Positions 6,347 through 7,221 of a stretch of 7,221 nt of DNA are shown here, piece by piece. The notes beneath the pieces are model-generated. The model was not told the origin of the DNA and did not search any database. It was given only the letters and a program-made list of their open reading frames with translations. Both the position numbers and the translations under genes were made by a program. Numbering within the stretch: the first letter of the stretch is position 1; each line of letters opens with the position of its first letter. Source of the stretch: Dehalococcoidales bacterium (lineage in GTDB: Bacteria > Chloroflexota > Dehalococcoidia > Dehalococcoidales > ARS1013); contig DAOWHE010000089.1 in NCBI GenBank assembly GCA_030641585.1, positions 1-7,221 on the forward strand, written 5' to 3'.

Positions 6347-6367
6347 AAGAGGGGCTCCGCCCCTCTT
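6347..6367. repeat. Second GC-rich hairpin, 9-bp stem, possible weak terminator
   Basis: AAGAGGGGC (6347-6355) and GCCCCTCTT (6359-6367) pair around a TCC triloop, 9 bp after the first hairpin. On the minus strand the stem is followed by a modestly T-rich TCTTTATC; on the plus strand it is followed by AAACACC. Any intrinsic termination would therefore favour the minus direction, where no gene ends. The two hairpins together look like one composite repeat unit. Confidence 0.6.
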
Positions 6368-6432
6368 AAACACCCCTGATAAAAAACCTGCATGGTATGG
6401 CGCTTAAAGCTGATAACAGGCTATTCGGTGCC

Positions 6433-6461
6433 TTGACAACCAGATGCAATGGTAATATCAT
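6433..6461 (+). promoter_or_regulatory. Near-consensus promoter for the bactofilin-like gene
   Basis: A perfect -35 TTGACA (6433-6438) is followed after exactly 17 bp by TATCAT (6456-6461, five of six matches). Transcription would start near 6468. The message would carry about 74 nt before the ATG of the MDR remnant at 6542 and about 139 nt before the bactofilin-like ATG at 6607. The promoter may originally have served the truncated MDR gene. Confidence 0.6.
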
Positions 6462-6541
6462 CCGTGTCAAAATCCAAGATGGATGAGGATCGTCTCACTG
6501 CGAATTGAAATGGGAAATCACAGTTAGAAAAAGGAATACTT

Positions 6542-6604
6542 ATGAAAGCAATTGTATGCACAAAATACGGACCGCCGGATGTTCTTGAAGGTGAAAGGAG
6601 GTAA
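6542..6604 (+). pseudogene. 5' remnant of an MDR alcohol dehydrogenase/quinone reductase-like gene
   Basis: The 20-codon frame begins MKAIVCTKYGPPDVL, the typical opening of zinc-type or quinone-oxidoreductase-type medium-chain dehydrogenases, where the family usually continues with a leucine- and glutamate-rich strand. Here it breaks after about 15 residues into EGERR and a TAA at 6602-6604. The last codons coincide with the GGAGG of the next gene, and the stop lies 2 nt before its ATG. An own SD (AAGGA, 7 nt upstream of the ATG) and the promoter at 6433 remain. The simplest reading is a deletion or recombination that kept the promoter, leader and start of an MDR gene and joined them to the bactofilin gene. 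It could now serve as a coupled leader peptide. Confidence 0.55.
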
Positions 6605-6606
6605 AT

Positions 6607-7221
6607 ATGTCAAAACACATTTTTAAGGGGCTGGCCGTCTTGCCGATTGTAATGTTGCTAACAGTCTTTGCTGCAGTGCCTGTTTTGGCGGCTGAACTAC
6701 GCCAAGGAGATACCGTGACTGTCGCCAGTGAAGAGGTAATCGACGATGACCTTTATATAGCTGGTGGAACAATAATCATTGATGGCACCATTAATGGCGA
6801 TCTCATTGCTGGAGGCGGAACAATCACGGTCAACGGCACGGTTAATGGTAGCATCATGGCTGCTGGCGGAACAGTCAATATCAATGGTGAAGTCACCCAC
6901 GCCGTTCGGGTAATAGGCGGAACTCTCAATATCAGTGGTACTATTGGAAGAGACTTGCTGGTTGCCAGTGGTGAGTTTAATATGGCCAGTACAGCTGAAA
7001 TTGGCGGTGACCTTCTTTTGGGTGCTGGCACCGCCCGTATTGACGGACTTATTAAGGGTGACATTAATAGCGGTGTTGACAGTTTAACTATAGCATCTAC
7101 GGCAAGTATCCAAGGAAAGCTAACCTACATTAGTGAAAACGAAGCTAATATTCAGTCCGGTGCTCAAATCGGGGGTACAATAACTCACCGGCTACCCGAC
7201 GTAAAAGAAAAGACAGCAGCC
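6607..7221 (+). CDS. Exported bactofilin-like beta-helix protein, 3' end outside window
   Basis: 205 codons are present and the frame is still open at the window edge. Residues 1-28 are a classic Sec signal peptide: K3 and K7, then a hydrophobic core LAVLPIVMLLTVFAAVPV and a VLA cleavage site before AEL. The mature part is a polymer-forming, bactofilin-type right-handed beta-helix of about 17-residue turns with recurring [AI]GGT and hydrophobic-x-[IV]-x-G-x-[IV] pattern, T55, T72, T89 and T106 being exactly 17 apart. From about 180 the repeats end, and RLPDVKEKTAA begins a charged linker. Exported relatives often carry membrane helices after such a linker, but here that part is not visible. 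Classical bactofilins are cytoplasmic scaffolds, so the signal peptide implies a role at the outer face of the membrane or in the envelope. The ATG at 6607 has an ideal AGGAGG 5 nt upstream. Confidence 0.85.
   Translation, partial: MSKHIFKGLAVLPIVMLLTVFAAVPVLAAELRQGDTVTVASEEVIDDDLYIAGGTIIIDGTINGDLIAGGGTITVNGTVNGSIMAAGGTVNINGEVTHAVRVIGGTLNISGTIGRDLLVASGEFNMASTAEIGGDLLLGAGTARIDGLIKGDINSGVDSLTIASTASIQGKLTYISENEANIQSGAQIGGTITHRLPDVKEKTAA
6751..7005 (+). repeat. Five tandem 51-bp units coding beta-helix turns
   Basis: Codons 49-133 divide into five 17-codon units. Each carries a G-G-T/E turn and then alternating hydrophobic residues; the first three are the most alike (IAGGTIIIDGTIN, IAGGGTITVNGTVN, MAAGGTVNINGEVT). 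The period at DNA level (GCTGG-GGAACA-...-AATGG) shows that the units arose by duplication. The two turns after residue 133 are irregular. Confidence 0.65.

Larger units (their letters stand above)
6281..6541. other. Non-coding gap between ychF and the bactofilin-like gene
   Basis: I see no supported gene here apart from the separately listed remnant that begins at 6542. The left part (6301-6375) is a C- and G-rich palindromic repeat block. The middle (6376-6432) is unremarkable. The right part carries a near-consensus promoter and a leader of about 70 nt that includes a short ATCCA-AGA-TGGAT hairpin (6472-6484). No tRNA or riboswitch pattern was recognised. Confidence 0.6.

Noticed and set aside
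6347..6375. Strong intrinsic terminator for ychF
   Set aside because: The hairpin is stable but no T-run follows on the plus strand, so I list it as a repeat.
6751..7005. Regular spacing that might suggest a CRISPR or other non-coding array
   Set aside because: The 51-bp period keeps the reading frame, the units diverge at third positions, and they encode beta-helix turns.
6697..7064. Open frames on the minus strand across the bactofilin-like gene
   Set aside because: Their repeated, proline-rich translations mirror the 51-bp coding repeats of the plus-strand gene. The signal peptide and beta-helix pattern exist only on the plus strand.

Overview
The window is an ordinary chromosomal stretch of a mid-GC bacterium, most likely an uncultured Chloroflexota of the Dehalococcoidia type. 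That placement is an inference. It rests on the cysteine-rich insert in the alanyl-tRNA synthetase, the YchF variant with GRT in its P-loop, an exported bactofilin-like beta-helix protein, and GC-rich palindromic intergenic repeats of a kind I associate with Chloroflexota draft genomes. No search could be run.

Left half, minus strand (4682 down to 1): a housekeeping cluster read as holA (DNA polymerase III delta, TTG start), then a ROK-family sugar kinase 7 nt downstream, then alaS 69 nt further on. Just beyond alaS is a strong ribosome binding site at the window edge whose expected start codon reads ATA instead of ATG. A ruvX-type gene could begin there, but only 14 nt are visible. The 69-nt gap before alaS holds a well-formed sigma-70-type promoter placed so close to the ATG that the transcript would be almost leaderless, and an 8-bp dyad abuts its -35 box.

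Centre (4683-4864): a divergent intergenic region with an extended -10 promoter facing holA and a -35/-10 pair with a 17-bp spacer facing right.

Right half, plus strand: a 74-residue helical protein with one HEAT-like unit, then a 366-residue YchF/OLA1-family P-loop NTPase. The NTPase keeps the NxxE specificity motif, the TGS domain and the family histidine, but has arginine for the P-loop lysine and has lost the G3 glycine. A 326-bp gap follows. It holds two GC-rich hairpins, a near-consensus promoter, and the first 15 codons of an MDR alcohol dehydrogenase-like gene that break off into the ribosome binding site of the next gene. That gene encodes a secreted bactofilin-like protein and runs off the right edge.

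The genes do not form one pathway. The left cluster serves replication, sugar phosphorylation and translation. The right side pairs a ribosome-associated type of NTPase with a small helical protein, then changes to an envelope structural protein. I do not see a defence system, mobile element, CRISPR array or RNA gene. The points worth a second look are the altered YchF, the MDR remnant fused to the bactofilin leader, the ATA start, and the near-leaderless alaS promoter with its dyad.
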